From contig CALUQA010000172.1 of NCBI GenBank assembly GCA_944322775.1, positions 1 to 25,259 on the forward strand: DNA of 25,259 nt. The letters are read 5' to 3'. Numbering within the stretch: the first letter of the stretch is position 1; each line of letters starts with the position of its first letter. Below are positions 7,361-16,300 of this stretch, piece after piece. Under the pieces are notes generated by a model. It ran no database searches, was not told where the DNA came from, and saw only the letters and a list, made by a program, of their open reading frames with translations. Source of the stretch: an uncultured Elusimicrobiales bacterium (lineage in GTDB: Bacteria; Elusimicrobiota; Elusimicrobia; Elusimicrobiales; Elusimicrobiaceae). Made by a program: the position numbers and the translations under genes.

Positions 7361-8842
7361 ATGTTTAGAAGGTTTTTGCTTTCCTTACTTTTATTGCTTA
7401 CGGGGACGGCTGTGTTTGCCGCGCCTGCGCAGAGCGGTGCGCCGCTGATTGTGGGCGGCACGTTTTCCGAAAGCACCAGTGCCGCGCGCCCGTTGATTTT
7501 TGACCAGCAAGCCCGCGACGCGGAAATCGCCAATTTAAATGCCCGGCTTAAAAACAAAGACTTTGCCGGCACGATTAGACGCATTAACGATTTGGCTTCC
7601 CAAAACTTTTTGGACCAGCGCTTCTATTTGCTTTTGGCCATTGCCTATGACGGCTTGCAGCAATATGACGACGTGATTTATTCCGCCGGGGAAGCTATTG
7701 CCGTGGCCCCGCAAGATGCCCGCGCCTACATTCTGCGCGCGCAGGCCTATTTGCAGAAAAACGATTATGACCGCTGCCGCATTGATATAGACAAAGCCTT
7801 GCGCTTGGCGCCCAAATCTCAGCTGGCTTTAAAAGTAAAACGCGAACTGGACGAAAAAACCCGCGCCAAAGCCACGGCCCCTGCTTCACAGCGGCACGGC
7901 TCTACGCCGACGTGGCTGGTTGTGTACTTTTTGGCTATCATTTTGGCCATTGCCATTTTTGTGTATTTGCGCTATGAAGATGTTTTCCGCCGTGGCCCCA
8001 AAACAGCCTTTAACCGCAAAGAGGTGGAAGTAAAAGAACAATACGACTTTTTGCGTCAAATAGGCGAAGGCGGCATGGGTAAAGTGTATGAAGCCTATGA
8101 CAAAGTGCTCAAGCGCAAAGTGGCCATTAAACGCGTGCGCCCCGAGCTGGTGCGCAGCGCCTATGTGCGCGAACAGTTCTTGGCCGAAGCACGCATGGTG
8201 GCCTTGCTGCGCCACCCCTGCATTGTGGAAATTTATACGGTTATCGAGTCGGAAAGCAGCCTGTATTTGGTGTTTGAATATGTGGACGGTCAAACGCTGG
8301 AAACCCGCCTGGATATTGACGGGCGCATTCCGTTTTCGGAAGCCAAACGCATTTTTGACTATGTGTGCCGCGGTTTGCATTATGCACACTCGCAGGATAT
8401 TATCCATTGCGATTTAAAGCCCGGCAACATTATGATTAAAGAAGACGGCACCGCCAAAGTGATGGATTTCGGCGTCGCCAAAAAATGCATGGAAGGCGAC
8501 ACCGGCGCCCGCACCGTGGCCGGCACGCCGGCCTATATGGCGCCTGAACAGCAAAAAGGCTTTATGCGCAAACAGTCCGACGTGTATTCCCTGGCTTTGT
8601 GCTTGTATGAAGCCTTGGTGGGCCAAGTGCCCTGGAGCGTGAAAGGCTTTGATATCGCCACCAAAAAAGTGTATCCTCCTTCCCGCTTGGCGCCGGGCAT
8701 TCCCAAAGAGGTGGACAAACTGCTGGAAGACGCCTTGCGCGAAGACCCGCGGGAACGTATCCAGAGCATTGACGAGTTTTGGTCCCGCTTAAATGCCATA
8801 CAGCCCTTGCCGGAAGAAGAACTGGAAAAAACCCACTATTAA
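7361..8842 (+). CDS. Membrane Ser/Thr protein kinase with N-terminal TPR ectodomain
   Basis: From the ATG at 7361 the product has 493 residues; the ATG at 7355 would add two. A signal peptide (about 1-20, cleavage near FAA) leads into a TPR-like alpha-helical region (about 50-165). A transmembrane helix follows (about 185-203, WLVVYFLAIILAIAIFVYL), then a C-terminal Hanks-type kinase domain (about 228-480). The kinase has the glycine loop GEGGMGKV (235-242), Lys257, helix-C Glu276, catalytic loop HCDLKPGN (349-356), DFG (369-371) and APE (394-396). HCD replaces HRD, so this is a non-RD kinase with the catalytic Asp351 kept. The order (periplasmic sensor, membrane, kinase) is the reverse of PknB-type kinases. 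No phosphatase or substrate gene is adjacent. A terminator follows immediately. Confidence 0.92.
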   Translation: MFRRFLLSLLLLLTGTAVFAAPAQSGAPLIVGGTFSESTSAARPLIFDQQARDAEIANLNARLKNKDFAGTIRRINDLASQNFLDQRFYLLLAIAYDGLQQYDDVIYSAGEAIAVAPQDARAYILRAQAYLQKNDYDRCRIDIDKALRLAPKSQLALKVKRELDEKTRAKATAPASQRHGSTPTWLVVYFLAIILAIAIFVYLRYEDVFRRGPKTAFNRKEVEVKEQYDFLRQIGEGGMGKVYEAYDKVLKRKVAIKRVRPELVRSAYVREQFLAEARMVALLRHPCIVEIYTVIESESSLYLVFEYVDGQTLETRLDIDGRIPFSEAKRIFDYVCRGLHYAHSQDIIHCDLKPGNIMIKEDGTAKVMDFGVAKKCMEGDTGARTVAGTPAYMAPEQQKGFMRKQSDVYSLALCLYEALVGQVPWSVKGFDIATKKVYPPSRLAPGIPKEVDKLLEDALREDPRERIQSIDEFWSRLNAIQPLPEEELEKTHY

Positions 8843-8870
8843 AAAGGCCGCCTTTTAGGCGGCTTTTTTT
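8841..8870. terminator. Bidirectional rho-independent terminator, kinase / corA side
   Basis: GCCGCC (8847-8852) pairs with GGCGGC (8858-8863) around TTTTA, with five A residues upstream and seven T residues downstream. The A-tract is a T-tract on the other strand, so it can also end minus-strand transcripts from corA or the candidate small RNA. It overlaps the end of the kinase stop codon. Confidence 0.85.
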
Positions 8871-8993
8871 ATGGCACTATCCCCGCCGCACGGCGCGGAA
8901 AGCCCGGCCGTGCAGACCGTCGGCAAGAGTGCGACTAGGTGCAGGCGTTTAGGGGCCAAACGGGGGAGATTTAGCGCATGCTTTTTTCGCGCT
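8841..8993 (-). ncRNA. Candidate small RNA between the kinase gene and corA
   Basis: No family is recognised. On the minus strand TATAAT (9005-9000) predicts a start at 8993, which is exactly the first base of a hairpin (AGCGC 8993-8989 with GCGCT). The predicted transcript of about 150 nt then has a single-stranded C-rich stretch (TCTCCCCC, near 8971-8963) and a 5-bp hairpin at 8961-8945. A strong hairpin follows at 8913-8888 (GCACGGC/GCCGTGC with three inner pairs), and the transcript ends at the hairpin terminator 8863-8847. A weak -35 (TTGCCG at 15-bp spacing) lies upstream. It could instead be only the 3' untranslated region of corA. No convincing reading frame is present. Confidence 0.3.
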
Positions 8994-9102
8994 ATGCCAA
9001 TTATACCTGCTACGTTTACGCGGCAAATTCCGTTGCGGGCCAACGGTTATTGCGTAAAGGAGTTTAAAAGAATAAAAGACTTTGGTTTATGCGTATAAAG
9101 CG

Positions 9103-10017
9103 TTACCAGTTTTTGTGCCGCCAGTATATCATGACCAGCCACACGGAAATAAGCCCCAGCCCCAAAAGCATCCAAAACGCGTCGGGGTGGTGTTCCATAG
9201 GCAAGGCCACGTTCATACCGTACACACTGGCAATCAGCGTGGGCACCATGAGGGAAATGGTGATAATGTTTAGTTTTTTAATCAGCAGGTTTAAGTTGTT
9301 GCTTACAATGCTGGCGCGCGCGCCGAGCATCTGGGCCAAAATGTTGGAGTAAATGTCCGCCTGGGTTTTGCACTGCAGGTTTTCCACGATGATATCGTCG
9401 AGCATTTCGTCGTCGTTGTCGTCAAAGCCGATGCGTGCGGAAAGGTTGCGCATTTTTTCAAACACAAAACCGTTGGCGGCAATGGCTTCGGCATAATACA
9501 CCAAGCTTTTTTCCAGGCTGAACAAATTAAGCAGATAGGTGTTGTCCATGGATTCATTCATCTTGTCTTCAATTTCTTCCGATATCAGGTGAATGATGCG
9601 CAGGTGTTCAATATAGTGGGAAATGGCATTGTAAACCAGTTTTAAAAAAACGTTTTTAATGGACAGCACCTGCTGAAAGCGCTTGCCCACAAAAAGCGGT
9701 ATATCTTCGGCCAAAACGATGACCAGTTTGTCTTCAAACAAAAACGTGCCCACAGAGGCCACCTTAAACTCCAGCTGGTCTTTGCCGGAATAATTTTTGG
9801 GGCGTTTGTAAATCATGACAATGTGTTCGGGTTCAAACTCCAAGCGTGGCAACTCATCAGGGTCCAGGGCGGAAGCCAATGTGTGTTCGTCAATTTGAAA
9901 ATTGCTTACTAAGGTGCGCTGTTCTTCCACCGTCGGATTGGTGAATACGTAAACCTGCGCTTTTTGTTCGTCTGTAGTGCAAAGTTTGCGGTCCTGAATA
10001 ATATATTTGGTCAACAT
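9103..10017 (-). CDS. corA: CorA-family Mg2+/divalent cation transporter
   Basis: A 304-aa protein with the CorA layout: a large cytoplasmic alpha/beta and long-helix domain (1-245), then two C-terminal transmembrane helices (about 249-266 and 281-299). They are joined by a short loop starting with the signature YGMN (266-269) and containing acidic residues, and a basic C-terminal end (RHKNW) follows. CorA proteins form pentameric channels whose GMN loop selects hydrated Mg2+, and Co2+ or Ni2+ in some members. Length is close to the family norm. A promoter lies at 10048-10076; the ribosome-binding site is weak (GGGTG). It is monocistronic, with a structured 3' region before the shared terminator at 8841-8870. 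Confidence 0.92.
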   Translation of the reverse strand: MLTKYIIQDRKLCTTDEQKAQVYVFTNPTVEEQRTLVSNFQIDEHTLASALDPDELPRLEFEPEHIVMIYKRPKNYSGKDQLEFKVASVGTFLFEDKLVIVLAEDIPLFVGKRFQQVLSIKNVFLKLVYNAISHYIEHLRIIHLISEEIEDKMNESMDNTYLLNLFSLEKSLVYYAEAIAANGFVFEKMRNLSARIGFDDNDDEMLDDIIVENLQCKTQADIYSNILAQMLGARASIVSNNLNLLIKKLNIITISLMVPTLIASVYGMNVALPMEHHPDAFWMLLGLGLISVWLVMIYWRHKNW

Positions 10018-10047
10018 AAAACACCCGCTTTTTTAGGTTCTTTTTAT

Positions 10048-10076
10048 ATGATAACACCTCGTGCGCGGGTTGTAAA
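10048..10076 (-). promoter_or_regulatory. Promoter of corA
   Basis: On the minus strand, TTTACA (10076-10071), a 17-bp spacer and TATCAT (10053-10048) predict a start near 10041 and a leader of about 24 nt. Confidence 0.5.
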
Positions 10077-10120
10077 GTTTTTTGTGTCGCGGCCGGTTTG
10101 GCCCGCTTAGGACGCGCGCC

Positions 10121-10150
10121 TTGCGCGACGTTTTTTGTATAGTATATATA
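10121..10150 (+). promoter_or_regulatory. Possible promoter of the nucleoside phosphorylase-like gene
   Basis: TTGCGC (10121-10126) and TATATA (10145-10150) are 18 bp apart; an alternative TATATA register gives 16 bp. The leader would be about 16 nt with AGGA (10161-10164) eight bases before the ATG. Confidence 0.35.
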
Positions 10151-10172
10151 TCTTAATTACAGGACTATATAC

Positions 10173-10925
10173 ATGACACTTCTTTTTCCTAAAAAACGCA
10201 AAGCCGGGCTGAAAGAACTTTCCGGCGCCAAAACGTATTTAAAGCATTTGCATTGTGATTTGAAACTGCCCAAGAAAGCTGTTGTCTGCCCGCTTTCTTC
10301 TTTGACCAAATATGCCTTAAGCCAAGGCAAATTTAAGCATTATAACTGCGAGGCTGACATTTATGTAGAAGAGCAAAAAGGCTTTTGTTATGTAACGGGT
10401 TTTGGCGTGGGTGCCCCGGCCATGGCCATGGCGCTTGAAGTGCTGATTGCTTTGGGCGTGAAGGAATTTGTGCTTATCGGGCTGGCGGGCTCTTTACAGC
10501 CGGAAGTGCTGGCCGCCGATGTGGTGCTGTGCGACGGCGCCTTGGCCGATGAGGGTATTTCGGCCCATTATGTGCCGCAGGAGTTTTTGCACCCCTCTGC
10601 CGCGCTTAGCAAAAAATTGGCCGGCGTCATGCAGAAGAACAATATGTATCATCACACCGGGCCGACGTGGACCACGGACGCTATCTTCCGCGAAACGGCA
10701 CAGGAAGTGGCCCATTATCAAAAGAAAAATATTTTGACGGTGGAAATGGAAGCCTCCGCCTTTTTTGCCATTTGCGCGCAAAAGAAAGTAAAGGCCGCGG
10801 CGGCTTTTGTGATAAGCGATGAACTCTTCCGCTTAAAGTGGGAGCCACACTTTGGCGAAAAGCCCATTTTCCAAAACTTATACGCTTTGTATCATGCGGC
10901 GGTGAAAACATTGACAGGAAAATAA
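10173..10925 (+). CDS. Nucleoside phosphorylase family protein (PNP/uridine phosphorylase fold)
   Basis: The 250-aa protein has the motifs of the trimeric/hexameric PNP-UDP family: VTGFGVGAPAMAMALE (74-89), an IGLAGSLQP loop (102-110) for phosphate binding, the purine/ribose-binding VEMEASAFFAI (190-200) and SDEL (215-218) with Asp216. These enzymes split nucleosides with phosphate (or water) into base and ribose-1-phosphate (or ribose). VEMEAS is common to purine and uridine phosphorylases and to MTA/SAH nucleosidases, so the substrate cannot be assigned. The first about 45 residues are Lys-rich and poorly matched to the core. The ATG follows AGGA. Monocistronic, closed by the terminator at 10940-10957. 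Confidence 0.82.
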   Translation: MTLLFPKKRKAGLKELSGAKTYLKHLHCDLKLPKKAVVCPLSSLTKYALSQGKFKHYNCEADIYVEEQKGFCYVTGFGVGAPAMAMALEVLIALGVKEFVLIGLAGSLQPEVLAADVVLCDGALADEGISAHYVPQEFLHPSAALSKKLAGVMQKNNMYHHTGPTWTTDAIFRETAQEVAHYQKKNILTVEMEASAFFAICAQKKVKAAAAFVISDELFRLKWEPHFGEKPIFQNLYALYHAAVKTLTGK

Positions 10926-10935
10926 AAAGCAAAAT

Positions 10936-10962
10936 AAAACCCCGGCTTCGGCCGGGGTTTTT
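10936..10962. terminator. Bidirectional rho-independent terminator with TTCG loop
   Basis: CCCCGGC (10940-10946) and GCCGGGG (10951-10957) close a TTCG tetraloop, with A residues before and T residues after. It separates the phosphorylase-like gene from the convergent lptG, whose stop codon is at 10965. Confidence 0.9.
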
Positions 10963-10964
10963 GT

Positions 10965-12050
10965 TTACAGTTTAAGCCATTTAAACTCAAAAAATACCAC
11001 AGCCCCAAATAGTATCACGGGGCCCCAGCCGGCAAGATAGGGGTTGATGTAGCCGTTTTCCCCGATGGAGGTAATCATGCTGATAAGCCACCAAAACGTA
11101 AAGGCAATGACCATGGAAGCGATGATGTTTAAGATTTTGCTTTTGCGTTTTAAACTGATGGCAAAAGGCATGCCCAAAAGACACATAATCAGCGTGACAA
11201 ACGGCGTGGCCAGTTTGGCTTGTCTTTCCGTTTCGGCCGAGTAAGAAGCCAGCCCCGTTTGCTTGAAGAAATTGATACGTTTTGTCAGCCCGCGTATGCT
11301 TAAAAGTTTGTTTTCCGTGCGGTTGATGGACATATCCTTTGGCTGCATTTCCACAGGGCTGACTTTATAGTCAAAATGTTCGTCTTCCGTATCCAGCTCG
11401 TCCACAAAGGTGCGATAGGTGCCTTTTTCAAACACCCAGCGGCGGTTTGTTTCGTCCCATAGCATGCGTTTGGCCACAAATTGAGAGGCGATGTTCCATA
11501 AATTGTCGTACGTGTCCAGCGTTACTCCTTCCATAAGGCCTTGGCCCAAATCTACGCTTTTGGCATAAAGCATTTGATTGTCGGATACTTTCATGGCCAC
11601 GTCGGTTTCGGCATTGATGTTAAAATTGTCTTCGGGGCTGATTTTGGTGTAATAAAGCACTTCTGCTTTCATGTTGAGTGGCGGGACGACAAACTCTTGC
11701 AGTGCCATGGTTAGTACGGCCACCAAAATAATGCACATAACAACCGGTTTAAAAAGCTGCCGAGGGGAAAACCCGCTGGCCACGCAGGCGGTCCATTCCC
11801 CGCTGGCCACCATTTCGGAAATGACGGAAATGGCCCCCAGCAAGCAAGCCACCGGCATAATGGTGGCCAGCCACATGGGAAAAGTAAGCAGAGAATAGCT
11901 TAACACGGCCCCCAGGGTGGAATAGCCGTTGCTGAGGGTTTTTAGCTTTTCAAACGTATCACCCAGAACCACCAGCGCGGCAAAAACCCCCATGGCAAAA
12001 AAGAAAGGGCCCCAAAATTTTTTGGCAATATAACGAAAAATGCGGCTCAT
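10965..12050 (-). CDS. lptG: LPS export permease, LptG-like (YjgP/YjgQ family)
   Basis: A 361-aa inner-membrane protein with the LptF/LptG plan: three N-terminal transmembrane helices (about 12-125), a periplasmic beta-jellyroll region (about 135-270) and three C-terminal helices (about 285-361). LptF and LptG with the LptB ATPase extract LPS from the inner membrane. LptG-like features are VVLGDTFEKLKTL after the first helix and the cytoplasmic coupling-helix region EWTACVASGFSPRQL. The start chosen is the ATG at 12050, which overlaps the stop codon of the upstream gene by one base (TAATG). An upstream in-frame start at 12116 would add a Cys/Arg-rich run that lies inside lptF and does not resemble the family. 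Telling LptG from LptF by eye is tentative. Confidence 0.87.
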   Translation of the reverse strand: MSRIFRYIAKKFWGPFFFAMGVFAALVVLGDTFEKLKTLSNGYSTLGAVLSYSLLTFPMWLATIMPVACLLGAISVISEMVASGEWTACVASGFSPRQLFKPVVMCIILVAVLTMALQEFVVPPLNMKAEVLYYTKISPEDNFNINAETDVAMKVSDNQMLYAKSVDLGQGLMEGVTLDTYDNLWNIASQFVAKRMLWDETNRRWVFEKGTYRTFVDELDTEDEHFDYKVSPVEMQPKDMSINRTENKLLSIRGLTKRINFFKQTGLASYSAETERQAKLATPFVTLIMCLLGMPFAISLKRKSKILNIIASMVIAFTFWWLISMITSIGENGYINPYLAGWGPVILFGAVVFFEFKWLKL

Positions 12051-13153
12051 TAAATGTTTAACCTCTTTTTCCACAAATACCAGCCGGCAGCGGCACCGAC
12101 AAAAATGGGCAGCCACGGCCCGGGGTAAGACAAAAAGCCGTACTTTTTGCCCAGGCTAAGCCCCAGCGTCATAAGCAAGTAAAACGTAAAAATAATAATT
12201 ACGCTAAAGAGCATGCCCCAGCCTTTGTTGCTGCGTTTGCCAAAAGAAAACCCCAGCGGACAGCTGACAAAAAGTAAAATAAGCGGCGCAAAAGCCATCA
12301 TATTGCGCAGGCTTACTTCGGTGCGGTATTCGGCTTTTTCTTCCGGCGACAGGCCGCCCTGGCGCAGCAGACGCAAAATTTTGGTGCTGGTCAGCTCGCC
12401 CACGCGCTGTTTGCGTTGGTATTCTTTGGTAAGGGAAATGCTCATGGTATAATTGTCAAAATTGGCGGCTACGATGGCGGTGGGGTCTTTGGCGTCAATG
12501 CGCTGCATTTGCCCGTCCTGCAGTTGCAGGCCGATGGCGCGGTCGGTAAGGATAATTTTGCCTGAGGTGGCATTGACCTTGGTGCTCAAGGCGCCTTCGT
12601 CTTGTTTGCGGATAAGGTGGATAAGCTTGGCCTCATCGGTGTCTTCGTCCAACTCTTCCAAATACAGGTCCCATTCGCCCAGGTTTAAGAAGGTTTTTGG
12701 CTCTAAGGTAACTTTGGTGATTTTTTGGCGCGCTTCCTGGCGGCGGTCAATAAGGCGTTTATAGCTGCGAGGGGTTACCCAGTTGGACATAAAAAACAGC
12801 AAGATAAAAAGCCCCAAGGCACAGAAAAACAACGGACGGACAATTTCTTTAAAAGAAAACCCGGCCGCGCGCAGGGCAATCAATTCGCCGTGTTCGCTCA
12901 TGTTTGTAAGGGTCAGCAAAATGGCAATCTGAAAGGCCATGGGGGCCGCCATGGTAAACACGTCAGGCATGACGTTTAAAAGCGAAGAGGCAATCCACGC
13001 CCAGCTGGTGCCGTAGGTCATGGCCATGTCCATGATGCGGATAAACTGGTTCATGAAAATGACAAACATCAAAATGCCCACCACACCTGCAAAAAACGTC
13101 AGCAGGCTTTTGGCAATATAACGCGTAAAAATAGAAGGTTTGCTGATTTTCAT
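12050..13153 (-). CDS. lptF: LPS export permease, LptF-like (YjgP/YjgQ family)
   Basis: A 367-aa partner of the LptG-like protein with the same three-plus-three helix topology around a periplasmic domain (about 140-265). The segment SEHGELIALRAAGFSFKEIVRP, just after the second helix, closely fits the LptF coupling-helix region. It is the first gene of the pair, as in the usual lptF-lptG order. The ATG at 13153 gives the family-like start MKISKPSIFTRYIAKSLL; a TTG 45 bases upstream (13198) is rejected. There is no Shine-Dalgarno sequence. A TAGAAT box (13169-13164) predicts a start at about 13157, leaving a leader of only four bases. LptB and LptA/C are not in the window. Confidence 0.87.
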   Translation of the reverse strand: MKISKPSIFTRYIAKSLLTFFAGVVGILMFVIFMNQFIRIMDMAMTYGTSWAWIASSLLNVMPDVFTMAAPMAFQIAILLTLTNMSEHGELIALRAAGFSFKEIVRPLFFCALGLFILLFFMSNWVTPRSYKRLIDRRQEARQKITKVTLEPKTFLNLGEWDLYLEELDEDTDEAKLIHLIRKQDEGALSTKVNATSGKIILTDRAIGLQLQDGQMQRIDAKDPTAIVAANFDNYTMSISLTKEYQRKQRVGELTSTKILRLLRQGGLSPEEKAEYRTEVSLRNMMAFAPLILLFVSCPLGFSFGKRSNKGWGMLFSVIIIFTFYLLMTLGLSLGKKYGFLSYPGPWLPIFVGAAAGWYLWKKRLNI

Positions 13154-13327
13154 GATTATTTCTATTCTAACAAATTGCGCGCGCGTTCGTAAGCGCAAAG
13201 TTGCGGCGGTACGTGAAGGCCAATGTTCCAGCGGCGCAAAGGCCGAAAAAATATTTCGTTTTTAACCCCGTTTTTGGTGCGCGCGCAGGGGCGGATAAAT
13301 CCGTCTGATTTTTGACGTGAGATATTA

Positions 13328-13339
13328 TACAATGAGAAC
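13328..13339 (+). promoter_or_regulatory. -10 element upstream of the sprA-like gene
   Basis: TATTATACAAT (13323-13333) is strongly -10-like. In the TACAAT register (13328-13333) the predicted start is 13340, which is itself the A of an ATG opening a seven-codon frame. No clear -35 box is seen at the right spacing; TTGACG (13312-13317) is too close. The rest of 13154-13327 shows no gene. Confidence 0.35.
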
Positions 13340-13363
13340 ATGAGGTTTTTTATCATCCTATGA
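13340..13363 (+). CDS. Possible seven-codon leader peptide (MRFFIIL) coupled to the sprA-like gene
   Basis: A short frame starts at the predicted transcription start (13340) and ends TGA at 13361-13363, overlapping the next gene's ATG as ATGA. The main gene's only Shine-Dalgarno-like sequence (GAGG, 13342-13345) is 14 bases from its ATG, too far to be efficient, so coupling through this frame would explain its translation. It is too short for any homology argument and may be chance. Confidence 0.25.
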   Translation: MRFFIIL

Positions 13364-16300
13364 AAACCGCACGGCTGGTTTTGTGCCTTTTTTTAATCCC
13401 CCAGTTGCTTTTCGGTCCCTATCTGCAGGCCGAAACGCTGCCTTATCAGCTGGTGGACAGGGACAAGTACGACTTGTTTGAAGATGATCGCAAAGCCCAG
13501 GCCGAGCAGGAACTGATTATAGAAGACGCCCCCGATGACGCCCAGTTGCTTAAATATACCAACGAGTTTTGGCGCCAGGCGGTCACGGCCGTGGAGGGGG
13601 ACTACTCCTTGGATAAAGAGCCCGAGCCTATCCCGGATTTAACGTTGCTTAATCCCACCCTTTCTTTGCCTTTGTACGGCACCAACGTAGCTTTAACGGG
13701 GCGTTATGTTATCGGTTTTAAGCTGGATGCCAAGCGCTATACGCAAGATGCCAATAACAATATAGAAGACCGCAATGTGCGCAATTTTGAAATGCAGCAG
13801 GAAATGCAGCTGAAAATGCAGGGTAAAATTTTGGACCGCATTTTTGTGGATATCGACTATGACGATAAACGCGAGGAAGAAAAAACCCTCTCCGTAGCCT
13901 ACCGCGGCAAACCCGGGGAGCTGGTGCAGTCGGCAGAGTTTGGCGACATTAACCTTTCCTTGCCGCAGACGGAGTTTATCGCTTACGAAAAGCAACTTTT
14001 CGGTGCCAAGGTGCATTTGCAGCATAAAAACTTGGACCTCAACATTATCGGCAGCCAGACAAAAGGTTCCAGCAAACAAAAGCAATTTGTGGGCAGCAGC
14101 GTGTTTGAAATCGTCACCCTTAAAGACACGGACTATGTACGCCGCACGTATTATGATTTGACCTTCGGCACCAACATTGCAGGGTTGCCGGGTAACAGCT
14201 GGTCGCTGGATATGGGCAGCATTGCCACCGCCAGCGAAGAAGTGTATGTAGACACCAACACCACCACGGGTGACTATGTGCCCGTTTCCCTTCAGGCGCG
14301 CGATTATGCCACGGGGCAGGTGGTGCATTCGGGCACGTTTAAACTGCTGCAGCGAGGGGTGGACTATACGGTGGACTATACGCGCGGCATTATCCAGTTT
14401 ACCAGCGCCCAAACGGCCGCCAGCGTGATTGCGGTAAACTATCAAAACAGCGCCGGCAAATGGCTTAGTGACAATCAAAACCAGCCCTATGTCATCAAAA
14501 CCGCCAACGAAAAATATATTTATTCTTCTGCTGAAATCGGCTATCAGCTGGAAATGAAAACTTTTTACAATATCGGCGCCCAGCAGATCACGCGCGACAA
14601 CGGCAAAGGTAACTTCTTGCTTAACCTGCTTGACGCCAACGGACAGGAAGTGGGCTATAACGCCAACCCCCAACAGGTGTATCCCAACACCATTGATGTG
14701 GATTTTGACAAAGGTGTTTTTGAACTGCAAAGCCGCATGACCGACGATTTGGGTTTGTACAACGCCACCCCCGTATCTTCCAAAAACCGTACGTTCCAGG
14801 TGGAATATACGTCTACGGTTAAAACGTATTTTGTGGAAGCGGGTATCGTGGTGGAGTCCGAGTCCGTGCGTTTAAACGGCGCACAGCTGCAGCGCAATAA
14901 CGATTATTACATTGATTACACGTCGGGCTATTTGACGATTTACGACGGAGAAAGAATTACGGAAAATTCCGTCATAGACATTACCTACGATACAACCGGC
15001 GGTTCCAGTTCCAACAATTCTTTAATTGGCGGCCGCCTTGATTATAAACTTTTTGACAAAATTAAACTGGGCGCCACCGCTTTAAAGGAGGGTTGGGACC
15101 AGCCCGACACGGTGCCGCAGGTGGGCAATTACGCGCAGGATTTGTTGGTGTACGGGGCCGACATTAATGCCAAAGATTTAAACGTAGCGGATAATTTGTC
15201 GGTAGATTTCGGTGCGGAAGTGGCCCACAGCGTTAAGAACGAAAATGCCTTTGGCTATGCCATGGTGGACAGCATGAACGAGGCTACCATTCAAACCGCA
15301 GGCAGCAATATTTTCTACGACTGGACAATTGCCGCCAACCCCAACGGCAAACCGGCTTTTATTGATTCCGTGGCGTGGGATACGCAGGAATTGCCCATGC
15401 TGGAAATTAACCCCAATGCCGTGGGCACCTATAACGAAAAACAACAGGTGTTGGTCATTAATTACGACTTTACCGACATTATGACCAAAAAGGCTCCGGA
15501 CGGTTCTTCCCTGCAGGACCATGACGAAATTTCTATCGTCTATCCGTTAAGCACCAGCGGGGTGGACCTGTCGGACAAGACCTCTTTTGAATTGACCATG
15601 CTGGGCGAAGGCAGCACCACGGCCGCTCCGCAAATTGACATTACCTTTGGTAATATCAGCGAATATTCAGACTCCATTAACCCGGCCGTCGGCCCCGAAA
15701 ATTTGGTGGCAAACGGCTACGGTATGCTGACCAGCTGCTCCCCCACCACTACGGAAGAGGGGGGAACGCTAATCGGCGCCCCCAAGACCGAAGACGTCAA
15801 TTGTCTGACCACGCTGGCCCCGAACGAAGACCAGGGCTGGTGGTTCACCAACCCGGACGGTACCGTCGTGCGTTTTAACCCGTTTGTAAACAACCAGTTC
15901 AATCCCGAACGTCAGCCCAACGGCCGTATAGACAGCCAGGACTTAAACAAAAACGGCAAATACGATGCGGAAGATTATACCGTGGGAGGCCATTTCGGTT
16001 ACGGCGGTATGGCAATTGAAGGCCTGACCAACAGCAGCTTGGCCTATAACGGCTGGCAGACGTTTACGTCCCCGCTGAATATTGCAGACAGTGCCAAAGG
16101 CAATTGGACGGCCGTGCGCCACCTGCGTATTACCTTAAAGCTGACCGATGAAATGAAGGCCCAGGGCCGCTATAAAGGTACGGTGAAAATTGCCAATGTG
16201 TCTTTATCCGGTACGGCCTGGAACCCGCAGGAAGGCATCGAGCCGGAGCAGCTGTCCGTCTCCGGCATCAATAACGTGGACAACACCAACTATGTGCCTA

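Noticed and set aside
8871..9098. A 75-codon plus-strand reading frame just after the kinase terminator
   Set aside because: It starts directly behind a strong terminator, has no ribosome-binding site, and its translation is Arg/Pro/Ala-rich with no recognisable motif; the region is better described by hairpins.
12051..12116. Upstream start of the LptG-like protein
   Set aside because: It would add 22 Cys/Arg-rich residues overlapping the end of lptF; the ATG at 12050 fits the family and the TAATG coupling.
13162..13356. A 64-codon minus-strand frame between lptF and the SprA-like gene
   Set aside because: No ribosome-binding site and no motif; it runs across the lptF upstream region and the opposite promoter.
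13693..14730. A 345-codon frame antisense to the SprA-like gene
   Set aside because: It lies wholly inside a well-supported gene and is produced by codon bias; the translation is His/Val/Phe-rich and matches nothing known. The same holds for the 223-codon frame antisense to murB (199-870) and the 206-codon frame antisense to pgm (2515-3135).
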